Assembly (NCBI GenBank): GCA_016711045.1
Contig: JADJTT010000007.1
Span: 248,001-312,000 of the forward strand
Source of the DNA: Saprospirales bacterium
GTDB taxonomy: Bacteria > Bacteroidota > Bacteroidia > Chitinophagales > Saprospiraceae
DNA: 64,000 nucleotides
Direction of reading: 5' to 3'
Part shown: one piece after another, positions 35,473 to 45,152 of the stretch
How the letters are laid out: every line of letters begins with the position of its first letter
Numbering within the stretch: the first letter of the stretch is position 1
Notes under the pieces: model-generated
What the model was told of the DNA's origin: nothing
The model's input: the letters and a program-made list of their open reading frames with translations, nothing else
Database searches by the model: none
Program-made: the position numbers and the translations under genes

Positions 35473-36798
35473 CTATTTTTCAGCTAATAATGTCTGCAAA
35501 TACTGGTCAAAATCTGCCTGAAAAGCAGCATATTCACTGGTTGCCGGCCCGGAAAACCCGGTGTGTATCCGCCGGATCCGATTCTGCCGGTCGAGAAACA
35601 ACATAGTCGGGTAGGCGTTGATACGGGGTAGCATGGGAAATACAGACTCCGCTGTAGCCTGATCCTTCAACCCGGCCAACAGGATCGGGTAGGGGAGTTG
35701 CAGGTTTTCCACATACCGGCGCAGGGCATTCATCGCTTTTTCCTTTTCCTGATACCGCTCAAATGCCACCCCAATTACCGCAAAGTCTTCGTTGGGGTGG
35801 GTTGATACATATTCGCGCAGGAAAGCGGTCTCATCGCGGCAGTTGGGACACCAGGTACCCATTATCTGGATCACTTTCACCTTCCCGGCAAATTCCGGAT
35901 CATTGATCGAAACGACCTTTCCAAACGGATCTTCCAATTGCAGATTCACCACCTGTGCACCATCCCTGGCCATGGTGATGGAATCTGCATCCCGGAGCTG
36001 AAAGTCAGGGTTGCGCTTTCCTTCCCAAACAGTCTGGTATTGAGTGCCGGAGCGAAAACTTCCCACCAGGGTGCTGTCTGCCAGGATTTTTCCTTCAAAA
36101 AGAAATGCATGTGCCCCGTCGAAACAGGAGAGGTAGAACTTGTCCGCCTGTACGGTGCCTTCCAGATACCTGTAATCGCCCGTTTCGGTAAGGAAAGTAC
36201 CCGTTAAGGCATTTCCGTCCTGTTTAAATTCGCCAATTGCCGGGTAGGGTTCTTCGGTATCGACCTCAAATGCGACTTCCCATTTTCCGGTCAGGTCCAT
36301 CACCGGCGCTTTCTTTAGTTCGGTGAATCGATACCCGCGCCCAAAATGTGCAATGAAGGGAATGCGATAATTGTCTCTGAAATTGATGACCCATTCTCCT
36401 TCGATCACATCGTTTTCATGCAGGGCTTTGATGTAAGAATCATAAACGGGAAAGTCGATCAGGATCGTATCCTTGGCAGTACTTGGATCTCTGCCAAACT
36501 GGATGTGGTCGACACGCAGGCGCTCCTCCCCGTTGAGGATTTCCAGGTGGAAATGCGTGTCGTCATCATACACTACGTCAAACAGAAAGGGCAGTTCGCC
36601 CTCCGTTACCTCTTCAAATTGAATATTGGCAAATTCGGATTCATCGGGAGGCGCCAAGGGGCCCTGGGTGAGTTTTAATACCCCGCGCCAGCGACCGGGC
36701 GCAATGGCAGCATGCGGATGTTCTACCACCAGACAGCTAGTTTGAAGGAGTAATGAAAGTAGAAGGAATCGCAGAAAAAGAGGGCTATGCATCTTCAT
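35473..36798 (-). CDS. TlpA-like thiol-disulfide oxidoreductase lipoprotein
   Basis: 441 residues from ATG 36798 (MKMHSPLFLRFLLLSLLLQTSC, lipobox LQTSC); the frame is open further upstream inside the symporter gene. Residues about 25-260 are beta-rich (GRWRGVLKLTQG ... GSFRSGTQYQTVWEG) with no named family recognised. The C-terminal redoxin domain has DPFGKVVSINDPEFAGKVKVIQIMG-like strand, then TWCPNCRDE (Cys317, Cys320), and RINAYPTMLFLDRQNRIRRI. Periplasmic reductase. Its start overlaps the end of the symporter gene by 14 bp. Confidence 0.87.
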   Translation of the reverse strand: MKMHSPLFLRFLLLSLLLQTSCLVVEHPHAAIAPGRWRGVLKLTQGPLAPPDESEFANIQFEEVTEGELPFLFDVVYDDDTHFHLEILNGEERLRVDHIQFGRDPSTAKDTILIDFPVYDSYIKALHENDVIEGEWVINFRDNYRIPFIAHFGRGYRFTELKKAPVMDLTGKWEVAFEVDTEEPYPAIGEFKQDGNALTGTFLTETGDYRYLEGTVQADKFYLSCFDGAHAFLFEGKILADSTLVGSFRSGTQYQTVWEGKRNPDFQLRDADSITMARDGAQVVNLQLEDPFGKVVSINDPEFAGKVKVIQIMGTWCPNCRDETAFLREYVSTHPNEDFAVIGVAFERYQEKEKAMNALRRYVENLQLPYPILLAGLKDQATAESVFPMLPRINAYPTMLFLDRQNRIRRIHTGFSGPATSEYAAFQADFDQYLQTLLAEK

Positions 36799-38110
36799 TG
36801 GTATCGTCAATTGGTGGATAATTGTCATCCCATTTTTTCTCCTTCGGATCGTTTAATTTGCCGAGGGACTTGGCCACTATCATAGAAACCGATGCGTCGC
36901 TGGTAATGTTCGTTACCGTACGCAACATATCCAGCGGCCGGTCGATGGCAAAGATCAGTGCCAGGCCCGCCTCCGGAATTCCGGCCTGCGCGAGCACGAT
37001 CACCAGCATGACCATACCTGCGCCAGGTACGGCTGCTGCGCCGATGGAAGCCAGGAGTGCCGTCAGTACGATGCCCAGCTGTTGGCCAATGGTCAAGTCT
37101 ATATTGAGCGCCTGGGCTATAAAAACAGCGGCGACAGCTTGATACAAACTGGTGCCGTCCATATTGATCGTGGCGCCGATGGGCAGGACAAAACTGGCCA
37201 CTTCCTCATCTACCCCGAGATGTTCCTCCACACGCTCCATGGTCACAGGGAGCGTGGCCGCACTCGAACTGGTAGAAAACGCCAATAATTGGGCGGGGGA
37301 GATTCCTTTAAAAAAGAAGGAAAAAGACCTCCCCGTAATGACCCGAACAAGGGTCGGGTAAAAAAGCAAAAGCAAAATTCCGAGCCCCACCACCACGGTG
37401 AGCCCATAGCCAAGCAAGGCGTACAACATATCAATGCTCGGGAAATCGACGATAAGGCCGGCAAGCAACGCAAATACGCCATAGGGCGCCGCGAGCATGA
37501 TCAGGTCGATGATCTTCAGGATCACCTCGTTAAATCCATCGAAAAACGCTTTTATGGTCCTGGATTTTTCATCCGGGATAAGCACAATCCCAATACCGAA
37601 AAGGATGGCGAAAAAAATCACCTGGAGCATGTTGCGGTTGTTGGTCGCCGCCGCGAATATATTGTCGGGCACGAGATCTACAAGTGGTTGCAGGGGCCCT
37701 TTGCCTTGTTGCTCTGCAGCTGCCTGGATGGATTTCTCCGCGTCAACCCCGTAGGTGGTCATGAGGCTTTCCCGGGTTTCGGGCGAAAGCAGATGCCCAG
37801 GATCGACGATGTTGACTAGAAGGAGCCCCAGCGTAATCGCCACCACGGTGGTAAATAGATATAGCAAGATGGTCCGCCCACCCATTTGGGAAAGGGTTGA
37901 CATGTCGCGCAAATCAGAAACCCCTTTGATCAACGAGGCCAGAATGAGCGGGAGGGCAATCAATTTCAACAGATTAATGAAAATGGCGCCAAAAGGGGAT
38001 ATCCAATCCCGGACGGCTTTCTCTCCGCCGATGTTCGAAGCGATCAATCCAACGGCAATGCCTAAAACCATGCCGAGGAGGATTTGCCAGTGTAAAGGAA
38101 GTTTCTTCAT
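36785..38110 (-). CDS. Dicarboxylate/amino acid:cation symporter (DAACS family)
   Basis: 441 residues from ATG 38110 (MKKLPLHWQILLGMVLGIAVG); an upstream in-frame extension to 38182 lacks a typical N-terminus. About eight membrane segments plus re-entrant loops. The serine-rich hairpin AFSTSSSAATLPVTMERVEEHLGV, GATINMDGTSLYQAVAAVFIAQ and the C-terminal VDRPLDMLRTVTNITSD-type block (AIDRPLDMLRTVTNI) are the GltP/GltT/DctA substrate and sodium sites. It imports glutamate, aspartate or C4-dicarboxylates with Na+ or H+. Which substrate is not decidable here. Confidence 0.94.
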   Translation of the reverse strand: MKKLPLHWQILLGMVLGIAVGLIASNIGGEKAVRDWISPFGAIFINLLKLIALPLILASLIKGVSDLRDMSTLSQMGGRTILLYLFTTVVAITLGLLLVNIVDPGHLLSPETRESLMTTYGVDAEKSIQAAAEQQGKGPLQPLVDLVPDNIFAAATNNRNMLQVIFFAILFGIGIVLIPDEKSRTIKAFFDGFNEVILKIIDLIMLAAPYGVFALLAGLIVDFPSIDMLYALLGYGLTVVVGLGILLLLFYPTLVRVITGRSFSFFFKGISPAQLLAFSTSSSAATLPVTMERVEEHLGVDEEVASFVLPIGATINMDGTSLYQAVAAVFIAQALNIDLTIGQQLGIVLTALLASIGAAAVPGAGMVMLVIVLAQAGIPEAGLALIFAIDRPLDMLRTVTNITSDASVSMIVAKSLGKLNDPKEKKWDDNYPPIDDTNEDA

Positions 38111-38295
38111 AGGTGGTTTATTGGACTGCGACGGGAAATTAGGAAATTTTAGGGAGGAATTGCCCTGTTGAATGGCACTCATTTACTTGAAACGCTTAGA
38201 CAACATAGGATTTTACTCAGTTAAAATTTTCTTCTCATTAAAAAAAATAATTAAACAACAGAAACAAAAACAACTACTTATCCCCGAAATTGAGC

Positions 38296-39210
38296 TTATA
38301 GTTCCAAATGTCTTCCGTTCAAAAAAGCGACCACATCCATACGCTTACGGCCTTCCAATTGCAACTCAAGTACCTCTATATACCCATCGAGCGTAGCAAA
38401 ACGGATCGACTTCTTGTGGTCGGCGACCAGGGTGCCTGGCGTATGCTGCGGAGGACTATCAACCTTTAGTGTGCGGAGGATTTTCAGCTCTTTCCCCTGA
38501 ACCGTGGTCCAGGCGGCAGGGTAGGGGCTCAGACCCCGGATGAAGTTGTGTACCTGTGCAGTAGCTTGCGCAAAATTGATCTCACAGGTCTCGTGAAAGA
38601 GTTTGGGCGCTTTCGTGACCAGACTGGTATTTTGAGGTTGCAGTGAATACGCGCCTGACTCAATGAGTTGCACGGTTTCCAATACCGCCTTTGCACCCAG
38701 TTCCATCAGGCGATCGTGCACTTCCCCAGCCGTTTCATTTTCGTCGATGGACAATTTGCGCTGCAAAATCACATCACCGGTGTCTATTTCCTGTTGGAGA
38801 AAAAAAGTGGTTACCCCTGTCTCTTTTTCGCCCGCTATCACCGCCCAGTTGATAGGGGCGGCCCCCCGGTATTTTGGTAGCAGGGAGCCGTGCAGGTTGA
38901 AGGTGCCGATGCGGGGCATGGCCCATACCACCTCAGGCAGCATCCGGAAGGCAACGACCACTTGAAGGTCGGGCTTTAGCCCTTCCAATGCCTGGACAAA
39001 TTCCGGGGCTTTGAGGTTTTTCGGCTGCAGCACCTGGATGTTTCTGGCCAGCGCTGCTTTTTTAACAGCTGATTCCAATACCTGTTTCCCTCCCCGGCCT
39101 CCCAATTTGTCGGTAGCGGTGACGACAGCCACCACCTCATACCCATTGTCGGCCAGGATTTCCAAAGAAGGTACCGCAAATTCGGGGGTACCCATGAAAA
39201 TGATTCTCAT
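38296..39210 (-). CDS. fmt: Methionyl-tRNA formyltransferase
   Basis: 304 residues. Formylates initiator Met-tRNA using 10-formyl-THF. MRIIFMGTPEFAVPSLEIL is the canonical start; NLHGSLLPKYRGAAPINWAVIAGEKETGVT contains the formyl-transfer Asn/His and the SLLP signature; DTGDVI follows; the C-terminal domain (FIRGLSPYPAAWT) binds tRNA. Full length for the family. No deformylase gene is adjacent. Confidence 0.96.
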   Translation of the reverse strand: MRIIFMGTPEFAVPSLEILADNGYEVVAVVTATDKLGGRGGKQVLESAVKKAALARNIQVLQPKNLKAPEFVQALEGLKPDLQVVVAFRMLPEVVWAMPRIGTFNLHGSLLPKYRGAAPINWAVIAGEKETGVTTFFLQQEIDTGDVILQRKLSIDENETAGEVHDRLMELGAKAVLETVQLIESGAYSLQPQNTSLVTKAPKLFHETCEINFAQATAQVHNFIRGLSPYPAAWTTVQGKELKILRTLKVDSPPQHTPGTLVADHKKSIRFATLDGYIEVLELQLEGRKRMDVVAFLNGRHLEL

Positions 39211-39328
39211 ACGCGGTTCATTTTTTCACTGCCCAACCAATATCTTATTATCTCATTCACTCCGTCATTCATTTTCCATGTATATTTAACGGCGGAAGCA
39301 CAGGCAAACTTAATCCATTTTTCATTTT

Positions 39329-40150
39329 ATGACCGCATTTCATCCACATCCGGAAGGTTTTCAGCTCTTTTTCAGGCATTGGGAAGTGTCCACTCCAAAG
39401 GCCGTGGTGGTGTTGGCCCATGGAATGGGAGAGCATACCGGGCGCTATGCACACCTGGCCTCTTTTTTTCAATCCCAATCTATTGCGGTAATCGGTGCTG
39501 ATTTTCCGGGATTTGGTCAATCTTCCGGGAAAAGGGGCCATGCGCCGGGTATAGAGACGTATTTTCGAACCATCGATCTGATGTTGGAAGAGGCGACAAC
39601 ACAATACCCTGAAATTCCGGTCTTCCTTATGGGACAAAGCATGGGCAGTAACCTGGTGCTCAACTATGTGCTGGAACGGAAACCAGCTGTTGCCGGTGTG
39701 CTGGCCATGAGTCCCTGGATACGCATTCGGAAAATGCCCCCGGCAGCGGTGATGACGCTGGCCCGGCTTATGCGCCGGGTATTCCCCGCCTTTTCGCAGT
39801 CCAACGGGCTGGATCCCACCGATTTTTCCCGCGATCCCGAAGTGGTGGAAGCGTATCGAAAGGACCCCTACACGCATGACAGGGTCTCTGCCGGAATCGG
39901 TTTCTCCCTGCTGGAAGCCGGTTTATTCCTCGATCAGTACGAAGGGACATTTCCCTGTCCACTCCTGCTGACCCACGGCACCAAAGATGCCCTTACAGAC
40001 CCCCTGGCTACCGAATCTTTTGCAGGCCGTTTAAATGGCCCGGTTACCCTTAAGCTTTGGGAAGGTTTGTTTCACGAAACCTACCATGAACCAGAGAAGC
40101 AACAAGTTCTTGAATTCCTGGTAAATTGGATTGATCATCATGCAAAATAA
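39329..40150 (+). CDS. Alpha/beta hydrolase, monoacylglycerol lipase-like
   Basis: 273 residues, cytoplasmic. VVVLAHGMGEHTGRYAHLA (27-45) is the lysophospholipase/monoglyceride lipase oxyanion region; FLMGQSMGSNLVLNYV carries Ser104; THGTKDALTDP gives the Asp; and GLFHETYHEPEK the His. It would release fatty acids from monoacylglycerol or lysolipids. A small SCP2 lipid-binding gene follows 9 bp later, supporting a lipid role. Confidence 0.9.
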   Translation: MTAFHPHPEGFQLFFRHWEVSTPKAVVVLAHGMGEHTGRYAHLASFFQSQSIAVIGADFPGFGQSSGKRGHAPGIETYFRTIDLMLEEATTQYPEIPVFLMGQSMGSNLVLNYVLERKPAVAGVLAMSPWIRIRKMPPAAVMTLARLMRRVFPAFSQSNGLDPTDFSRDPEVVEAYRKDPYTHDRVSAGIGFSLLEAGLFLDQYEGTFPCPLLLTHGTKDALTDPLATESFAGRLNGPVTLKLWEGLFHETYHEPEKQQVLEFLVNWIDHHAK

Positions 40151-40159
40151 CCACACACT

Positions 40160-40477
40160 ATGACTGCTCGTGAATTTATCCTCAACCTCCCTAATCGGGT
40201 TCGGCCGGAAGCTATTGAAGGCATGGCTACTGTCTTTCACTTCGATATCGACGGCCCCGATGGGGGTAAATATACCGTATCTATCCAGGATGGAACTTGC
40301 TCTACGGAAGAGGGATTGACGGGAGAAGCACGCTGCAGCGTGGCCGGTACTGCCGAAAATTTCATGGATGTGATATCCGGTAAAACAAACGCGATGATGG
40401 CCGTGCTCATGGGGAAAGTGAAGATCACCAACCAGGGAGAAATGTTGAAGTACGCCAAGATATTTGGATTGCTCTAA
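40160..40477 (+). CDS. SCP2 sterol-binding domain protein
   Basis: 105 residues, a single SCP2-like lipid-binding domain: IEGMATVFHFDIDGPDGGKYTVSIQDGTCSTEEG, then ARCSVAGTAENFMDVISGKTNAMMAVLMGKVKITNQGEMLKYAKIFGLL-type end with the FMDVISGK and MGKVKITG-like blocks. It binds hydrophobic ligands in a cavity. Its place 9 bp after a lipase-like hydrolase gene suggests that the two handle the same lipids. Confidence 0.9.
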   Translation: MTAREFILNLPNRVRPEAIEGMATVFHFDIDGPDGGKYTVSIQDGTCSTEEGLTGEARCSVAGTAENFMDVISGKTNAMMAVLMGKVKITNQGEMLKYAKIFGLL

Positions 40478-40565
40478 AAACATGTAACCCAATTCACTAC
40501 CAAAGAATGGGTGCCGCTGGGGCGTCGCAACTCTCTCTTTGTCAACTACTTGTTCGTTTTGCTGC

Positions 40566-41519
40566 TTACAGCCGTTGCACGGATTCGATAATGTACAATG
40601 GCCGTTGCTTGATTTCGTGGTAAATATTTGACAGGTAAATGGACATGATATAAATGTTGAAACTCATCGTGGCAAAGAAGATAGAGATCAACACAACCAG
40701 AAATGTCCACCCCGACATGGCTTCATGGTACTTACCCAGAATGTCGTAGTTGGTAAACTTCACCTTGACGGCATTTACGACTACTCCGATCAGGAAAACC
40801 AACGAGATGAGAAAAATCCAGAGTAGGAGGGAGCGTAGGAAGGTCGTAAAGGAAGTAATAGCTACGAGTGAAGTCCGGAATTGTGCGGAAAAACTTTCTC
40901 CCGGATCGGGCTGGAGTGGCTCTGGCACCGGTATGGCGGTCGTTCGATAGCCGACCATGGAATAAATGGCCTTCATATAGCGCAGGTTTTCCCGCAACCT
41001 CAGCAGGGAGTTGAGCGCACGGCGGGAAATAATGCGTGAGTTATGGGCTCTAGGATCGATTTGCAAGTCGGAGTAATGGCGAATAATGTAGTAGAATACC
41101 TGGTGAAAGAAGCTCAATTTCCAGCCACTTCGCCGCTCGCTGGCCTGCAGGTACACAATGTCGTTTCCCTCGTGCGCTTTATCGAACAACTGGACAATAT
41201 ACTCGGGATGATCGGTAAATTGAAATTCAAAAACTACGGTATAATCTCCGTTTGCCCGGTCCAAACCTGCGAGGATGGCGTGGTTGCGGTTGACAGGGGA
41301 GGAGAGATTGAGTAAATAGATGTGTTGCTTGATGAGCGGATCCAGGTCGCCGATCCACCGATTGATATCGCGTATGGTCGTATTATTGACCAGGACGATC
41401 TCCAGGTCGGAAAAGTTGGCGCTCAGGGATGCATGAACCCGCGTCAGGTAATTGGACAAAAGGCGAAATTCATCCGGGTATTGGATGACCGTAACCAGGC
41501 TGATAAAACTATTTCGCAT
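40566..41519 (-). CDS. Family 2 glycosyltransferase with two C-terminal membrane helices
   Basis: 317 residues. GT-A fold of the GtrB/dolichyl-phosphate type: LVTVIQYPDEF, DLEIVLVNNTTIRD, NRNHAILAGLDRANGDYTVVF, and a C-terminal pair of membrane segments (LLLWIFLISLVFLIGVVV; FLVVLISIFFATMSFNIYIM) with the usual IYLSNIYHEIKQRPLYII end. The expected acidic DxD (as in LDADLQDPPE) reads FEFQFTDHPE, so metal and sugar-nucleotide binding may be altered. Substrate unknown; it stands alone between unrelated genes. Confidence 0.85.
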   Translation of the reverse strand: MRNSFISLVTVIQYPDEFRLLSNYLTRVHASLSANFSDLEIVLVNNTTIRDINRWIGDLDPLIKQHIYLLNLSSPVNRNHAILAGLDRANGDYTVVFEFQFTDHPEYIVQLFDKAHEGNDIVYLQASERRSGWKLSFFHQVFYYIIRHYSDLQIDPRAHNSRIISRRALNSLLRLRENLRYMKAIYSMVGYRTTAIPVPEPLQPDPGESFSAQFRTSLVAITSFTTFLRSLLLWIFLISLVFLIGVVVNAVKVKFTNYDILGKYHEAMSGWTFLVVLISIFFATMSFNIYIMSIYLSNIYHEIKQRPLYIIESVQRL

Positions 41520-41678
41520 GAAAAATAGCCTTTAAAAGACAAATTAATTGTGGGTTGAGGGTGGCAGCGTAATCCAGGTGACCAAAGTAATGAGTTTACG
41601 ACAAAAATATATTAAAACCAATTGCTATTTTGTCGCGTTTGAATACTAACCCGCCGAAAGGAAGCGATAACACTGCGT

Positions 41679-43867
41679 ATGCTTAAAAATTTTGCGCATT
41701 ACCAGCAACATGATGAATCCGACTGCGGAGCGGCCTGCCTGCGCATGATCGCCCGGCATTATGGTCGTTTTTATTCCCTGGAACATCTGCGGGAACTTAC
41801 CTACCAGCGCCGGGAAGGAGTGTCGTTGCTCGATATCAGCGATGGGGCAGAGCGGCTGGGGTTAAAAACGCTGGCTGCTTCGATCTCTTTGAAAAAATTG
41901 CTGGAAGAAGTACCGCTGCCCTGTATCGCCTTTTGGAGGCAAAATCATTACGTAGTAGTCTACAAAACATCCCGCCGGTTTGTTTGGGTTGCCGATCCTG
42001 CCGGGGGATTGTTGAAATATACGCATAAACAATTTACGGATGGCTGGCAACCCAACGGGCAGGCTGGAGAGCCTGAAGGAATTGTGCTGTTGTTGGAGCC
42101 TACCGTCGATTTTTTTCAGCGGGAAGGGGAGACCATCTCGAAAGGAGGGTTCCAATATGTATTTCGCTACCTGACCCGCTATCGCCACCTGCTCACCCAA
42201 CTGATCCTTGGGTTTGTCATCACCCTCTTGCTTCAGTTTGCATTTCCTTTCCTCATGCAGGCGCTCGTCGATGAGGGGATCAGCCGGCAGGATTTCAATT
42301 TTGCGCTGTTGGTCCTCCTTGCCTGGGCGGTGCTATACGGCAGTATGGTGCTTGTCGAACACCTGCGTACCTGGATCTTCCTTCATCTGGGCATCCGGAC
42401 CAATATCCATCTGATCTCCGACTTCCTGATCAAGGTGATGCGTCTGCCCATCCGTTTTTTCGATGAGAAAATGACAGCCGACCTGCTCAAACGGGTGCAG
42501 GACAATATCCGGGTTGAACGCCTGCTTACTTCTACCTCCCTGCAGGCTATTTTCTCCAGCTTTTCCATCTTGCTGATGGGCTTGGTGCTCTGGTATTTCG
42601 ATTCACTCATTTTCCTTATTTTCCTCGTAGGCACCGCACTTTACCTCTTGTGGATATTCCGCTTCATGCGGGCCCGAAGGGAGTGGGATTACATTCGATT
42701 TGACCAGTCGGCTGAAAACCAGGAGAAAATGATCGAGCTGATCAGCGGTATGCAGGAGATCAAGCTCTACAATGCGGAGACGGCTAAAAGATGGGATTGG
42801 GAGCGCTCCGAAGCCCGGTTGTTCCGCGCCAGCATGAAATACCTGGCTGTCAACCAACGGCAGCGCCTGGGCGCCCTTTTACTCAATGAAGGCAAGAACA
42901 TTCTGATCACTATTTTTGCCGCCAAAGCAGTGATCGAAGGGCATTTATCCCTTGGTGGACTGCTCGCCGTGCAATACATTATCGGCCAGATCAATAATCC
43001 GCTGCATCAGCTCGTAGACTTTATCCGTGCCGTGCAGGATGCCAAGATCAGCCTGGAGCGGATGAACGAAGTGCATCTCAAGGAAAATGAAGAAAACCCG
43101 GGAGAGAAAATTTCCATTCTTCCCGAAAGAAGCGATATCCGCCTGGAAAAGGTCAGCTTCCACTATCCCGGGTTTGCGGATATGCCGGTGCTTAGAAACC
43201 TGGATATCACGATCCCCTACGGAAAAAGACGGCTATCGTGGGGTCGAGCGGCAGTGGAAAAACCACGCTCATCAAGCTATTACTCAATATGTATCAACCC
43301 ACTGAAGGCACGATCAGGGTGGGGGATATCAGCCTGGGCAATCTCCAGCAAAAGCTGTGGCGCAGCCGTTGCGGGGTTACCCTCCAGGAAGGGTACCTGT
43401 TTTCGGACTCTATCGCCCGCAATATTGGATTGGGCAGCGAGATCATCGAGGAGTCCAAACTGCTCCATGCCGCCCGGGTGGCCAATGTGCAGACCTTTAT
43501 TGAATCGCTCCCACTTGGGTATGGCACCAAGATCGGGCCGGAAGGCACCGGCGTTAGTCAGGGCCAAAAACAACGCCTGCTCATCGCCCGTGCGGTGTAC
43601 AAAGACCCTGAATATTTCTTCTTCGACGAAGCGACCAATGCCCTTGATGCCTATAATGAGGTCATTATCCTGGAAAATCTCGCCGAACATTTTGCAGGCC
43701 GTACCATGGTCGTGGTAGCCCACCGATTGAGCACCGTGCTCGGAGCCGATCATATCATCGTACTGGAAGAAGGGGAGGTGGTCGAACAAGGTACGCACGA
43801 TGATCTCCTCACCTTGAAAGGAGCTTATTATCATCTTTTAAAAAACCAGCTCGAATTGGGAGGTTGA
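41679..43867 (+). pseudogene. C39-peptidase ABC exporter, apparent 1-bp frameshift before Walker A
   Basis: Type I secretion exporter that cuts double-glycine leaders while exporting peptides. The N-terminal C39 peptidase has DESDCGAACL (Cys16), RQNHYVVVYK (His90) and VADPAGG (Asp106). The membrane domain spans about 165-450. The frame then breaks: DITIPYGK is followed by unrelated residues to 43718, while another frame from about 43228 gives VGSSGSGKTT (Walker A), VSQGQKQRLLIARAVY and YFFFDEAT. One extra A in the A5 run at 43223-43227 restores a 729-residue protein. All nucleotide-binding motifs are intact beyond the break. It is followed 1 bp later by the HlyD gene. Confidence 0.9.
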
Positions 43868-43868
43868 T

Positions 43869-45152
43869 ATGGAAGAACTGCACAGCGAAGAGGTTCAAGA
43901 AATTCTCAGTACCCCGCCATCCTGGATGGTTCAATGGGGCACGGCACTGGTTTTTATCATACTCGCCGCCTTGGTGGCCTTGGGATACTGGTTTAAATAC
44001 CCCGAAAGCGTAGTCGCCCCCCTGACGATTACCACGCTGCAACCGCCCATCCCGGTCTATTCGCCTAGGGGTGGGTATATCGACCGTTTGGTGGTGGCAG
44101 ATGGAGATTCCGTGGCGGAGAACGCCATTCTCGCCGTCATGTCCAATACCGCCAACCTGGAAGATGTGATCCGGCTGGAAGAAGCATTGCAAAAGCTCCA
44201 GGGGTTTGACGAAGAAGCACTTGTTGCATTTAAACCCGACCCCAATCTCCGGCTCGGAGAATTGCAGGATGATTACAAGGCATTCGTGCAGTTTTATCAG
44301 GAATTTTCGTTCAAGCAATCTTCCACTTTTGATCAACGGGCGATCCGTCGTTACAGAGATCAAATCGTGGAATTGGACAAGGCCATTACCGCCCTGAATT
44401 CCGAATTGCGCAATGCCATTCAGGCCAGGGATTTGGCCCAGACCCAATTTAAAGCATTGCACTATGCGTATTCCGGTAAAACACCCCAGGAGTTGAAGGA
44501 ACTCCAGGAAGCGAACAGCCTCCTGCTGGAAAAAGATAGCGACATCAACCGGCTCAAGGCCGATATTGCCAATAAAAAGAAAGAAAAAGCAGCGATCAAC
44601 CTCCAGAAGCTCGCCATCCAGGAAGGATCTTCCTCCTCCTCAGGCACCTCCCGCTATCAAATACTGCTGCAAACGCTCAACTCGCTTCAAACCAAGGTTG
44701 ATCAATGGAAACAGCACAACCTGCTCCTGGCGCCCGCTTCCGGCATCGTTACCTACTATCAGGTACTGCTCTCTGAGCGGGCTCCCGTAAAAGAAGGATC
44801 CAGCGTAATGGCGATCCTGCCTGTTCAGATCGGTGATATGGAACTGATCGGCCTTATGCAATTACCTGTTGCTCAATCCGGTAAGGTACAACCCGGCCAG
44901 CGGGTGCTCATCAAATTGGATGGATTTCCTTTTCAGGAATTTGGTATTGTGGACGGGCGGGTAGAAGACAAAGCGTTGCTTCCCGAAAATGGAGCGTACT
45001 CGGTTCGGGTAGTGCTGCCAAACGGCCTCCACACCAGTTTTGACAGCGAACTGCCTTTCCGCCAGCAAATGCTCGCCAAAGGAGAGATCATCATCCAGGA
45101 CAAACGCCTTCTCCAACGATTGCTGGAGAAGGCATGGGAAGTTGTGTATTAA
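43869..45152 (+). CDS. HlyD-family membrane fusion protein of peptide exporter
   Basis: 427 residues. One N-terminal membrane segment (GTALVFIILAALVALGYWF, about 25-43), then a lipoyl-like half (PIPVYSPRGGYIDRLVVADGDSV), a long coiled coil with many Glu/Lys/Gln (about 95-255), a second lipoyl-like half (LLLAPASGIVTYYQVLLSERAPVKEGSSVM) and a beta-barrel region. It links the C39 ABC exporter to an outer-membrane channel. It starts 1 bp after the exporter gene, confirming a two-gene operon. No TolC-like gene and no obvious substrate peptide are adjacent. Confidence 0.9.
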   Translation: MEELHSEEVQEILSTPPSWMVQWGTALVFIILAALVALGYWFKYPESVVAPLTITTLQPPIPVYSPRGGYIDRLVVADGDSVAENAILAVMSNTANLEDVIRLEEALQKLQGFDEEALVAFKPDPNLRLGELQDDYKAFVQFYQEFSFKQSSTFDQRAIRRYRDQIVELDKAITALNSELRNAIQARDLAQTQFKALHYAYSGKTPQELKELQEANSLLLEKDSDINRLKADIANKKKEKAAINLQKLAIQEGSSSSSGTSRYQILLQTLNSLQTKVDQWKQHNLLLAPASGIVTYYQVLLSERAPVKEGSSVMAILPVQIGDMELIGLMQLPVAQSGKVQPGQRVLIKLDGFPFQEFGIVDGRVEDKALLPENGAYSVRVVLPNGLHTSFDSELPFRQQMLAKGEIIIQDKRLLQRLLEKAWEVVY

